Origin: Caldicellulosiruptor changbaiensis
Lineage (GTDB): Bacteria; Bacillota; Thermoanaerobacteria; Caldicellulosiruptorales; Caldicellulosiruptoraceae
Reading direction: 5' to 3'
NCBI RefSeq assembly: GCF_003999255.1
Contig: NZ_CP034791.1
Location: 1,342,501 to 1,406,500 of the forward strand
Length of the DNA stretch: 64,000 bases
Numbering within the stretch: position 1 is the stretch's first letter; each line of letters begins with the position of its first letter. Made by a program: the position numbers and the translations under genes. The notes beneath the pieces were generated by a model that saw only the letters and a list, made by a program, of their open reading frames with translations, searched no databases and was not told the origin of the DNA. Positions 27,780-36,401 of this stretch are shown in pieces.

Positions 27780-29339
27780 TTACTCAATTCTAAACTCCCT
27801 ATCTATTTGCTTTTTTATTTGCTCATAATCAGGTTCTGGTAACTTTTGGTCAGTAGAGAATTCATAGAACATTAAGGCCCATTTATCATAGATATGCTTT
27901 GTAATTTTCCATGTCCCATCCTGCTTTTCTAATTCAAAAATATTTTCTCCATATGAAATAAACGGCGGATATGCTTCTTTTAGTTTTATCTCTAAGTCAA
28001 TAACTATTTTGGCTTTGTTGCCATCAAGTTCTATGTTCTTATAATGAAGTTCATATGGAAAATGTCTCTTCTCAACATAACAGTACTTTTTTTCGTCTAT
28101 ATATTTTCTTCTGAACACCAATTTTTTGAGAGCTATTACCTTATTTTGATTCTGTATCTTTGACATATCCAAGTACGGTGTTATATCTATATACTCCATT
28201 TGAAGATAAGCTTTGTACTGTGTTTCATAAAATCCTTCTATAGTTGATTTGATTGCCTCTATTTCATCGCTATCAAAACTCAAAGTATCTTTTGCCCATA
28301 TTTGAACAAATGCACTTAAGAATATTGTTGTCAACACTAACACCACAACAAACACCTTTGCACCTTTGCTCATTTTCCTTGCCTCCAAACTCATAATAAA
28401 CCTAAATCTCTCAACAATGCTTTCTTTTCTACCTACCAGACCAAATGCCGCGCCTGCTCCACTGCCTATACTCACCAAAAGTGTGTTATAAAGTACCTCT
28501 GCATACCTTCTTTTGCCATCCTTCTTAAGCTTTCTTATTACTTCTTCGTCACATGAATATTCACATTCTCTATTTAGCTTTAAAACTGCAAAGTATACCA
28601 AGGGGTTAAACCAATGAAGTGCATTTATTAATTTGCTTAGCCATTTAACAAGTACATCTTTTCTCTTGAAGTGTACAAGTTCATGTCTTATGATTAATCT
28701 TAAATCTTCTCTTACTTTGTCCTTTGTAGGTATTACTAGGATCGGAGTAATTATTCCGATTAGCATAGGTGTTTGTATAATATCACTTTCTAATATCTTT
28801 ATCTTTTTTGGAATTTTTCTTAGATTGCAATACCTTTCAATCATTCTCCTGCAATATTCATTTGAACATTTTCGTGAACTTCTTATAAGTATCACTTTAA
28901 ACCAAATATACCTTATCAAAAACCATGCAAAAAATACTATGGCACCTACAAGCCAGACATAACCAATAAATTCTACAAATTTTTCAGGGTTAAAATAACT
29001 AATATTTTTATAAGGCAGGGCAATTAAAGCCCCACCTTGTGCTGTATTTTCTGTTAGTTGTAAGTTCAATGCATTGTTGTTATTTAATTTTGAGGTCATA
29101 TGACTGCTGTTGCCTAATATAATACTCTGATTTAGTACTCTACTATCTTTCTTACAAAATTTAATCAATACATTCCATGGAATGGTAAAACAAAAAAGCC
29201 CTATCATCCAAATATAATACCTTGCCCTTGCGCTCAAATGCTCTTTAAAGATTTTGCTCAAAATAGCAAATATCAAAACAGCTATGCTACCACCTACTGT
29301 CATTACTGAAATCCATTTGAATATAACTTCTATATTCAT
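27780..29339 (-). CDS. BlaR1-like membrane metalloprotease sensor, copy 1
   Basis: The 519-residue M56-family protein has membrane spans near residues 10-30, 42-60, 122-150 and 327-347. The zinc protease motif HELVH is at 219-223, with ECEYSCDEEV at 258-267 supplying the third ligand. In BlaR1/MecR1 this protease is activated by an outside sensor and leads to loss of BlaI. Here the outside part (350-519) is only about 170 residues, has no SxxK or KTG penicillin-binding motif, and matches the N-terminal domain of the neighbouring secreted amidase. The ligand is therefore probably not a beta-lactam bound in the classical way. It starts 7 nt after blaI. Confidence 0.88.
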   Translation of the reverse strand: MNIEVIFKWISVMTVGGSIAVLIFAILSKIFKEHLSARARYYIWMIGLFCFTIPWNVLIKFCKKDSRVLNQSIILGNSSHMTSKLNNNNALNLQLTENTAQGGALIALPYKNISYFNPEKFVEFIGYVWLVGAIVFFAWFLIRYIWFKVILIRSSRKCSNEYCRRMIERYCNLRKIPKKIKILESDIIQTPMLIGIITPILVIPTKDKVREDLRLIIRHELVHFKRKDVLVKWLSKLINALHWFNPLVYFAVLKLNRECEYSCDEEVIRKLKKDGKRRYAEVLYNTLLVSIGSGAGAAFGLVGRKESIVERFRFIMSLEARKMSKGAKVFVVVLVLTTIFLSAFVQIWAKDTLSFDSDEIEAIKSTIEGFYETQYKAYLQMEYIDITPYLDMSKIQNQNKVIALKKLVFRRKYIDEKKYCYVEKRHFPYELHYKNIELDGNKAKIVIDLEIKLKEAYPPFISYGENIFELEKQDGTWKITKHIYDKWALMFYEFSTDQKLPEPDYEQIKKQIDREFRIE

Positions 29340-29346
29340 CTCATCT

Positions 29347-29727
29347 CTACTCCTCTTTTCCTAATAACTTCTTAATCTCCTCAAGCTCTTCTTTTTTTAG
29401 GTTTTCACTTTCAACTAAAGCTGCTATTAAATCTTTTACAGAGCCATTAAATAGCTTATTCAATACCCTTGCTGTTTCTATCTTTGCATACTCTTCTTTG
29501 CTAATGGATGGACTGTAGTGGTAAAGTTTATCCTTTTTCTCTTGCTTTATCGCTTTCTTTTTTACAAGCCTGTCAATCAAGGTGTAGATAGTTGATTTTT
29601 CCCATTTGATGTGTTTTTCTTTTAACCTTTGCACTATCTCTGGCGCGCTGAGCGCCTTTCCTTCTTCCCATAAAACTTTCATAACCTCTAACTCAGCTTC
29701 TGATGGCATTAATAAATCCTTGTTCAT
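29347..29727 (-). CDS. blaI: BlaI/MecI-family transcriptional repressor, copy 1
   Basis: A 126-residue DNA-binding repressor. The winged-helix region reads PSEAELEVMKVLWEEGKALS..IVQRLKE..WEKSTIYTLIDRLVKK, the standard Penicillinase_R layout. A C-terminal dimerisation helix follows (LNKLFNGSVKDLIAAL). The start is ATG 29727 with AAAGGAG; an open frame upstream runs through the promoter and is not translated. It is two residues different from copy 2. It is expected to repress its own promoter and other operator-bearing promoters nearby. Confidence 0.92.
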   Translation of the reverse strand: MNKDLLMPSEAELEVMKVLWEEGKALSAPEIVQRLKEKHIKWEKSTIYTLIDRLVKKKAIKQEKKDKLYHYSPSISKEEYAKIETARVLNKLFNGSVKDLIAALVESENLKKEELEEIKKLLGKEE

Positions 29728-29744
29728 TTGCTTCACTCTCCTTT

Positions 29745-29795
29745 TACAATTGTGATTACACATATATTTTACAATAGTAAAAACCAATTTGTAAA
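29745..29795 (-). promoter_or_regulatory. blaI copy 1 promoter with two operators
   Basis: Minus-strand -35 TTTACA (29790-29795) and -10 TAAAAT, 18 nt apart. Operator-like TACTATTGTA (29770-29779) overlaps the -10, and CACAATTGTA (29745-29754) lies downstream, 25 bp away. The layout is identical to copy 2. Confidence 0.72.
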
Positions 29796-29971
29796 GAGGT
29801 TTTTGAAAGATTTTGGCTTTCTAAATTGCTATAAAAAATGCAACACTTTTTAGATAAAGCTGGAAATTACAATCTGATTAGAATAACACCTGTGTATCTT
29901 GATTGTATTTCATATTAGTAAATGATTAAAAGTCAAGTATAATATACATGGATTAAAAATATTTTTACAAT

Positions 29972-31744
29972 TTATGGGTTAACTTTTAAAACTCTCTTAC
30001 CGTTTATAGGATTATAATAATACTGCAAAAAATTAATAGTATCTATGATGCGAAGAAGACCATTAACAAAATCAACTTTACAATTCTTAGAAGGCAAACA
30101 AATATTAGAAAAAACTGTTCCAAATGCATCAACTATGGTGATAGTATCTTCTGAAGAGTAAATGGCTGCAAGACCTCCACTACCTCTACTACTTATCCAA
30201 TTAAAAATCTTAGAATTTTTACGCTGAATCACCACTTTTTTTAAATTCGTAACGATAAATCTTTCATTGTTATTTCCCCATACCTGATAAAATCCATTAC
30301 CCAAATCAACTATATTTTTACCCATTGCTACGGTGTTTCCATTTGCATCAAGAAGCTTTTTGCTCTTCCAATCAGTAGTATCTGTTACAATAAACCAGCC
30401 ATCTTCTGTTAATGTTGATTGTGGAACTTTAAAATAAGCATCCGTCTTGGCATTATATCCTATGTCCTGTCCATCCGTAGATGATAGCAATCCACTTTCA
30501 CCAATAAAATATCGCACATTATATTTCTTTTCATCTATCTTGAATAACCTTAATACTTTTCCTGTTTTATTTATCAAATAATAATTCTCTTTCTTTTTTA
30601 CAACAGCTTTCCCTCCATGAAATGCATATGCTCTATCATAGTAAAAATTTATCATCTTCTTGCCATCAAAAGAATAATAACCATAAAGATTTGTTTTGTC
30701 ATCTTTTACTGGCAACATATAATCACCTTGAGGATAAATAAGGACATTACTTACCGCATCATTATCGGAGGACAGTTTTTTCTTTTGTGGCAATAAATAA
30801 ATTCCATCGTCTACAATAGCCAACTTTCCATATAATCCTGCAATACGTTGAAATTTAAAATAGATTTTACCTGACTTATCAAAAACCATATACGAATCCT
30901 TAAGATAAAGGGGACTCTGAGCAGTAGCATACCCTTGCATATTAAACCCTGAGGGTTCATAAAATTTTGGCTGTATCCTCCAATTCCCTTTTGAATCTAT
31001 ATAACCCCAGACAACATCAGAATTTGCTACATTATTTACAAAAGGATATGGATAGAAAGTTTCTTCTGAAATGGGATTGCCTCTTTCACCAGTAGCAGCA
31101 CTGTATAATCTTAGTATTGTTATAATTGCTTCTTCACGGGTCAGTTTTCTGTTTGGCTCAATACATCCGTTGCTATCAATATTAAAAACACCTATTCGAT
31201 AAAGGTAATTTACTGTCTCTCTTGCCCATGGGAAAATGTAAGTACCATCTGAGAAGTCTTGAGGAAAAATTTCATCCTCATTAGGCCATTTCATTTGCAG
31301 TTTAAAATATTGTTTTATTTGTGGCATTCTTTTGCAAATAGTAACAACAGAAAAAAGCATTTTAGCAGATTCTTGTCTTGTAACAGTAGCATTTGGATAG
31401 AACATTCCTTTTTCTTTAGCATCTACTATTCCGAGAGTTGCTAATACTCTTACTTCATGGTCATCGGTATCAGAAAAAGTTAATTGAGAATTTGACTTTG
31501 ATATTTGGTTAAGGTCAAGGCCAAAAGAACGTAATAGGCTTCCTATCAGGTGACAAAATTCGAGCCGAGTTATGGGTTTTTGGTAGTTTCCTCTTAACTC
31601 TTCCGGGACAAGTTCTAAGGATATTGCTCTGGCAATTTCGTTTTGTGTTACATTATAATTAGAATTTGTAGCTTCAGTACAAAAGACTAAAAAAACAAAA
31701 ATAGCTAATATTACGGTAGTTTTTATGGTATTAATTTTCTTCAT
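29972..31744 (-). CDS. SLH-domain cell-surface protein with WG-type repeats
   Basis: The 590-residue protein has a signal peptide (residues 7-25). Three S-layer homology units at about residues 40-95, 98-150 and 165-220 contain ITRLEFCHLIGSLL, VTRQESAKMLFSVV and LTREEAIITILRLY. SLH units hold proteins on the cell wall. The rest carries WG-like repeats, for example VVWGYIDSKGNWRIQPKF and NLYGYYSFDGKKMINFYYD. It follows the broken gene at 31784-32795 and would belong to the operon of blaI/blaR copy 2. Pieces of a related gene persist at 22150-22300. Confidence 0.82.
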   Translation of the reverse strand: MKKINTIKTTVILAIFVFLVFCTEATNSNYNVTQNEIARAISLELVPEELRGNYQKPITRLEFCHLIGSLLRSFGLDLNQISKSNSQLTFSDTDDHEVRVLATLGIVDAKEKGMFYPNATVTRQESAKMLFSVVTICKRMPQIKQYFKLQMKWPNEDEIFPQDFSDGTYIFPWARETVNYLYRIGVFNIDSNGCIEPNRKLTREEAIITILRLYSAATGERGNPISEETFYPYPFVNNVANSDVVWGYIDSKGNWRIQPKFYEPSGFNMQGYATAQSPLYLKDSYMVFDKSGKIYFKFQRIAGLYGKLAIVDDGIYLLPQKKKLSSDNDAVSNVLIYPQGDYMLPVKDDKTNLYGYYSFDGKKMINFYYDRAYAFHGGKAVVKKKENYYLINKTGKVLRLFKIDEKKYNVRYFIGESGLLSSTDGQDIGYNAKTDAYFKVPQSTLTEDGWFIVTDTTDWKSKKLLDANGNTVAMGKNIVDLGNGFYQVWGNNNERFIVTNLKKVVIQRKNSKIFNWISSRGSGGLAAIYSSEDTITIVDAFGTVFSNICLPSKNCKVDFVNGLLRIIDTINFLQYYYNPINGKRVLKVNP

Positions 31745-31783
31745 TATTGCCTATTCCCTTCTTTATTTAAAATTTTTGAAAAG

Positions 31784-32795
31784 TCATTTTGTTTTGAACA
31801 TTATTTCAACATCACCATATGAGCCACCAGGCAATACAAACCAAAAAGAATTTCCTCCTATTAACTCAAAAGAAAACGGGTTTGATTTTGAAGCAGTAAC
31901 TGTCTGCCATATTCCATTAATTTTCATAGTGTATTTTTGTATTATATCTGCTTGCTGAGGTGTAACTGTAACATATTTTGCATCGGCTACAGGATAATAA
32001 AAAGTATATACAATTCCGTAGTTTCCAAGATTACCGTTCTTCGAAAATGGTAATGTATATATTGGACTTTCAAATTCATCTATATTATATCTATCCACTA
32101 CTTGATTGTTTTCAATTTTACCCAATGCAAAACGCACGGTATTATTCCCAATAGGTAATTCGACGTGACGTCTAATATGTTGGTAAAGACCTGTCTGGGA
32201 CAAACTGTTATTATAAGGTTGACCAGTAGCTGGATCTATTTTTTAAACATCTTCCGCAGAAATTAAATTTGTCCAACCCGCATATTTTTCCCAATTAGTC
32301 TGATCCTTAACACAATAAACTTTTAATAAATAAATTTTCGCCTGAGTTTACCTTAAAGCGGATTCGCCCATTTACAAGTGTAGTACTAGACACAAGAGCA
32401 GATAATAGATCTGTAAACCCCTGAGTGGGATTACTTGTCGTTCGAGGTGGAATAGTTAGTTGAATGTTGAAATTGCTTTGCATGAAAGCAGTAGTCATTA
32501 TAGAACCACAACCACTACCTGTCCGTATGTCTTTCTTAAGAATTGTAATTGATCCGGGTGTCGTTACACTTTCATTTTTAACTCCAACACCAATATGAAC
32601 TGCCTGTCCGCTATAATTCCATTCATAAAATTCACATTCATATATTTTTCCTGCTACTAATGTAATAATTGTAAATGCACGCCCATATGCTGCAGTATCA
32701 AGCAGGTTAGCACCAATATTTTCCATACCATTAACGTAAATAAATCCCTCTATTGAAGTGCCATCATATTCTTTAGATTTTGTAAATGTAAGCAT
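31784..32795 (-). pseudogene. Disrupted gene for an unrecognised beta-rich protein
   Basis: Two frames (32307-32795 and 31784-32203) belong to one gene. The first stops at 32307-32309, but the adjacent frame continues at once (KDQTNWEKYAGWTNLISAEDV), meets a stop at 32243-32245 and continues as KIDPATGQPYNNSLSQTG into the second frame. So there is one frameshift and one stop or second indel. The 5' end also starts exactly at the edge of repeat unit B, without signal peptide or good ribosome binding site, suggesting it is truncated. I do not recognise the family; the hydroxy- and glycine-rich strands suggest a binding module. Confidence 0.7.
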
Positions 32796-32953
32796 CTCAC
32801 AAACCCCATTTCTTTTAGTTTCTATATGATTTTCAGATTAAATTAAACAATAAATTATTTGAAACTATTATCTTCTGTTTAATCAGGAACTATTGAAAAT
32901 AAGAATGTATGACATAACTTTTCGCCTCCATTTATCTAATATCATACAAATTA

Positions 32954-34513
32954 TTACTTAATTCCAAAATCTCTATCTATTTGCTTTTTTATTTGCTCGT
33001 AATCAGGTTCTGGTAACTTTTGGTCAGTAGAAAATTCATAGAACATTAAGGCCCATTTATCATAGATATGCTTTGTTATTTTCCATTTTCCATCCTGCTT
33101 TTCTAATTCAAAAATATTATCACCATAAGAAATAAATGATGGATATGCTTCTTTCAGTTTTATCTCTAAGTCAATAACTACCTTGGCTTTGTTGCCATCA
33201 AGTTCTATGCCCTTGTAATGAAGTTCATATGGAAAATGTCTCTTCTCAACATAACAATATTTTTTTTCGTCTGTATATTTTCTTCTGAATACTAACATTT
33301 TTAATGCAACAACTTTATTATGATTCTGTATCTTTGACATATCCAAGTACGGTGTTATATCTATATATTCCATTTGAAGATAAGCTTTGTACTGTGTTTC
33401 ATAAAATCCTTCTATAGTTGATTTGATTGCATCTATTTCATCGCTATCAAAACTCAAAATATCTTTTGCCCAAATTTGAACAAATGCACTTAAGAATATT
33501 GTTGTTGATACTAACACCACAACAAACACCTTTGCACCTTTGCTCATTTTCCTTGACTCAAAACTCATAATTAGCCTAAATCTCTCAGCAATGCTCTCTT
33601 TCTTATTCTTCACACCAAATCCTACACCTGCTGCACTGCTCATACTCAACAAAATAGCGTTGTAAAGTACCTCTGCATACCTTCTTTTACCATTTTTCTT
33701 AAGCTTTCTTATTACTTCTTCGTCACATGAATATTCACATTCTCTATTTAGCTTTAAAATGGCAAAATATACTAAGGGATTAAACCAATGAAGTGCATTT
33801 ATTAATTTGCTTAGCCATTTAACAAGTACATCTTTTCTCTTGAAGTGTACAAGTTCATGTCTTATGATTAATCTTAAATCTTCTCTTACTTTGTCCTTTG
33901 TAGGTATTACTAGGATCGGAGTAATTATTCCGATTAGCATAGGTGTTTGTATAATATCACTTTCTAATATCTTTATCTTTTTTGGAATTTTTCTTAGATT
34001 GCAATACCTTTCAATCATTCTCCTGCAATATTCATTTGAACATTTTCGTGAACTTCTTATAAGTATCACTTTAAACCAAATATACCTTATCAAAAACCAT
34101 GCAAAAAATACTATGGCACCTACAAGCCAGACATAACCAATAAATTCTACAAATTTTTCAGGGTTAAAATAACTAATATTTTTATAAGGCAGGGCAATTA
34201 AAGCCCCACCTTGTGCTGTATTTTCTGTTAGTTGTAAGTTCAATGCATTGTTGTTATTTAATTTTGAGGTCATATGACTGCTGTTGCCTAATATAATACT
34301 CTGATTTAGTACTCTACTATCTTTCTTACAAAATTTAATCAATACATTCCATGGAATGGTAAAACAAAAAAGCCCTATCATCCAAATATAATACCTTGCC
34401 CTTGCGCTCAAATGCTCTTTAAAGATTTTGCTCAAAATAGCAAATATCAAAACAGCTATGCTACCACCTACTGTCATTACTAAAATCCATTTGAATATAA
34501 CTTCTATATTCAT
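32954..34513 (-). CDS. BlaR1-like membrane metalloprotease sensor, copy 2
   Basis: Same 519-residue layout as copy 1, with HELVH at 219-223 and no penicillin-binding motifs in the outside domain. By eye about 34 residues differ between the copies. Only three differences are in the first 285 residues. About 16 lie in residues 286-320, before the last membrane span, and about 15 in the last span and the outside domain. The two sensors may therefore respond to different signals while sharing the protease part, or gene conversion may have levelled the 5' half. It is followed by the disrupted gene and the SLH/WG gene. Confidence 0.88.
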   Translation of the reverse strand: MNIEVIFKWILVMTVGGSIAVLIFAILSKIFKEHLSARARYYIWMIGLFCFTIPWNVLIKFCKKDSRVLNQSIILGNSSHMTSKLNNNNALNLQLTENTAQGGALIALPYKNISYFNPEKFVEFIGYVWLVGAIVFFAWFLIRYIWFKVILIRSSRKCSNEYCRRMIERYCNLRKIPKKIKILESDIIQTPMLIGIITPILVIPTKDKVREDLRLIIRHELVHFKRKDVLVKWLSKLINALHWFNPLVYFAILKLNRECEYSCDEEVIRKLKKNGKRRYAEVLYNAILLSMSSAAGVGFGVKNKKESIAERFRLIMSFESRKMSKGAKVFVVVLVSTTIFLSAFVQIWAKDILSFDSDEIDAIKSTIEGFYETQYKAYLQMEYIDITPYLDMSKIQNHNKVVALKMLVFRRKYTDEKKYCYVEKRHFPYELHYKGIELDGNKAKVVIDLEIKLKEAYPSFISYGDNIFELEKQDGKWKITKHIYDKWALMFYEFSTDQKLPEPDYEQIKKQIDRDFGIK

Positions 34514-34520
34514 CTCATCT

Positions 34521-34901
34521 CTACTCCTCTTTTCCTAATAACTTCTTAATCTCCTCAAGCTCTTCTTTTTTTAAGTTTCCACTTTCAACTAATGCTGCTA
34601 TTAAATCTTTTACAGAGCCATTAAATAGCTTATTCAATACCCTTGCTGTTTCTATCTTTGCATACTCTTCTTTGCTAATGGATGGACTGTAGTGGTAAAG
34701 TTTATCCTTTTTCTCTTGCTTTATCGCTTTCTTTTTTACAAGCCTGTCAATCAAGGTGTAGATAGTTGATTTTTCCCATTTGATGTGTTTTTCTTTTAAC
34801 CTTTGCACTATCTCTGGCGCGCTGAGCGCCTTTCCTTCTTCCCATAAAACTTTCATAACCTCTAACTCAGCTTCTGATGGCTTTAATAAATCTTTGTTCA
34901 T
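34521..34901 (-). CDS. blaI: BlaI/MecI-family transcriptional repressor, copy 2
   Basis: 126 residues, two residues different from copy 1 (LLKPSE for LLMPSE, VESGNL for VESENL). The DNA-recognition part WEKSTIYTLIDRLVKKK is identical, so both repressors should bind the same operators. The start is ATG 34901 with AAAGGAG; the longer open frame back to 35006 crosses the promoter. It ends 7 nt before blaR copy 2. Confidence 0.92.
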   Translation of the reverse strand: MNKDLLKPSEAELEVMKVLWEEGKALSAPEIVQRLKEKHIKWEKSTIYTLIDRLVKKKAIKQEKKDKLYHYSPSISKEEYAKIETARVLNKLFNGSVKDLIAALVESGNLKKEELEEIKKLLGKEE

Positions 34902-34918
34902 TTGCTTCACTCTCCTTT

Positions 34919-34969
34919 TACAATTGTGATTACACATATATTTTACAATAGTAAAAACCAATTTGTAAA
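34919..34969 (-). promoter_or_regulatory. blaI copy 2 promoter with two operators
   Basis: Minus-strand -35 TTTACA (34964-34969), -10 TAAAAT after 18 nt. Operators TACTATTGTA (34944-34953) and CACAATTGTA (34919-34928). The 413-bp gap up to 35382 also holds the divergent promoter at 35126-35159; I see no convincing gene in it. Confidence 0.72.
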
Positions 34970-35125
34970 GAGGTTTTTGAAAAGTTTTTTGGAGATTTTT
35001 ATACAAAAAGATTCAAGCCTAAACATGTCTTTCTATTCATCTATGCCGAAAATTAGTTATTAGAACTTATAGTATAATATTTTACCAAAAAATTGAGAGA
35101 ATGTATTTATTTTTTTGTCTGATCT

Positions 35126-35159
35126 TACAATTGTAGCGTTTCTACATGCGTGGTATAAT
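35126..35159 (+). promoter_or_regulatory. Promoter with two BlaI-type operators
   Basis: -35 TTGTAG (35131-35136) and -10 TATAAT (35154-35159) with 17-nt spacing. TACAATTGTA at 35126-35135 is a perfect palindrome over the -35, and TACATGCGTG at 35143-35152 is an imperfect second site 17 bp downstream. It drives the plus-strand genes from 35383. Confidence 0.7.
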
Positions 35160-35382
35160 AATGATAAAATAAATAAACCACTCAAGAGGTGAGTCGAAAA
35201 TGTTTGAAAATTAATGGGTAAAATTGTAATAGGGATTATATTTTCAATCTCAGCCGTTTGCAAAAATAAAAGTTAGAGGATGATTATTCAATTTTTCGGC
35301 AGTTTAAAATACTTGATAACGCTCATATTGAGCGTTTCTGCAAAAGGCTAAAAAAACAATAATTATTTTTGGAGGGTTATGC

Positions 35383-35892
35383 ATGAAAAAAATGTTTTGT
35401 TTAGTAATTTACCTTTGGATATGTATACTTTCGAATGCATTTATTTTTGCAGCTTCGCAAACACAAGAAGATATCCAAAGCCTCTCTCAGTCAACAGTAG
35501 ATATCGATGAGAAAAATCAACCCTTCGGAGTTAATCCTCCAAGCTCTTCAAATCAAACTGTGAACTTAGACCGAGAAAGTTATAATGGTACTGTAGTATG
35601 GGCATCAGGGATATTATATAGTGACAAGTGGGTTAAAACAAGTGGCAATACTATTAAAATTGATGCTTGCTTTGGAATGTATTTAAATAAGTCAGATGCT
35701 ATCAATAGGACAAATCCTTTAAGCAATGCTTACGCATCTATTCCAGTATACTTAGTGGATAGTTCAGGGAAGAAAACATCCCCTCAATATATTATTACTA
35801 ATAAAGGTTGGCAAACTATTTCTTTTACTGTAACTCCAAATAAAGATTATTATATTGAGTTTAATTTTAATACTGGTTATTATGAGTCATGA
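35383..35892 (+). CDS. Secreted protein of unknown function
   Basis: The 169-residue protein has a signal peptide (FCLVIYLWICILSNAFIFAA, cleavage near residue 25). The mature part is rich in Ser, Thr, Asn and aromatic residues (WASGILYSDKWVKTSGNTIK, GWQTISFTVTPNKDYYIEF). It looks like a small beta-sandwich binding or matrix protein, but I do not recognise a family. The ribosome binding site is GGAGGG. It is the first gene after the operator-bearing promoter at 35126-35159, with a long leader of about 220 nt. Confidence 0.7.
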   Translation: MKKMFCLVIYLWICILSNAFIFAASQTQEDIQSLSQSTVDIDEKNQPFGVNPPSSSNQTVNLDRESYNGTVVWASGILYSDKWVKTSGNTIKIDACFGMYLNKSDAINRTNPLSNAYASIPVYLVDSSGKKTSPQYIITNKGWQTISFTVTPNKDYYIEFNFNTGYYES

Positions 35893-36401
35893 GACTTTAT
35901 AGTATACAAGCCTTGATTTATTATAAAAGTTATGAAAATATAGAAGACTTAAATTTCAATCTTTTATACTGAAGGAGTACAGGTAATGCTTCAAAAGTAT
36001 AAGCAAAGAGCTGTAAAGATTATTTTCGCTGGATATATATTTGTAGTTATGATAATTACACAATTTCCAATCAAATTGCCATTTAAAATAGACATTACTA
36101 AAGTACAGTATAACTTAGTTCCATTTCATTTTTTAATAAAGAGAATTGAAGCATTAAGAGAAGCATCAAGAGCAGGGTATAATATAAAAGAATACTTACT
36201 ACCTACTTTTGAAATAATATTTAAAACTTTTGGGTATAATATTATTTTATTTTTACCATTCGGCTTTTTGCTACCAATAATAAGGAAAGATTGCCCATTA
36301 AAAAAAGTAACATATTATTGTTATTGTCAATACCTTTTCCCCACTTTTGATAATATTTTTTCCCCACCTGTTTTAAAAAAAATTTAATTATCATTATTTA
36401 A

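Larger units (their letters stand above)
27634..29808 (-). repeat. Long direct repeat, unit A (blaI-blaR copy 1)
   Basis: This 2.2-kb block is repeated at 32810-34982 in the same orientation. The unit runs from just before the next gene's ribosome binding site, through the spacer, the blaR-like and blaI genes and the operator-bearing promoter, and ends at GAGGTTTTTGAAA. The offset is a constant 5174 nt over both genes, so there are no net indels there. The spacer differs by 2 nt. Confidence 0.9.
32810..34982 (-). repeat. Long direct repeat, unit B (blaI-blaR copy 2)
   Basis: Second copy of the 2.2-kb block at 27634-29808, in the same orientation. The two are close to identical from the promoter to about residue 285 of the BlaR1-like protein and more divergent after that. 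The 3-kb segment between the two units holds the SLH/WG gene and the disrupted gene. Confidence 0.9.

Noticed and set aside
27780-29787. Beta-lactam resistance locus of the classical bla/mec type
   Set aside because: No beta-lactamase or PBP2a gene is nearby, and the BlaR1-like outside domain lacks the SxxK and KTG motifs needed for penicillin binding.
34902-35006. Longer N-terminus for BlaI copy 2 (and the same for copy 1 to 29787)
   Set aside because: The extension would be coded by the promoter and operators. The ATG at 34901 (29727) has a good AAAGGAG and gives the normal BlaI N-terminus.
35060-35263. Minus-strand open frame of 67 codons between blaI copy 2 and the gene at 35383
   Set aside because: It runs antisense across the plus-strand promoter and operators at 35126-35159, has no ribosome binding site, and its translation shows no family features.
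36319-36387. C-terminal tail CYCQYLFPTFDNIFSPPVLKKI of the VanZ-like protein
   Set aside because: It is coded by the left end of the IS21 element, after the 7-bp target duplication.
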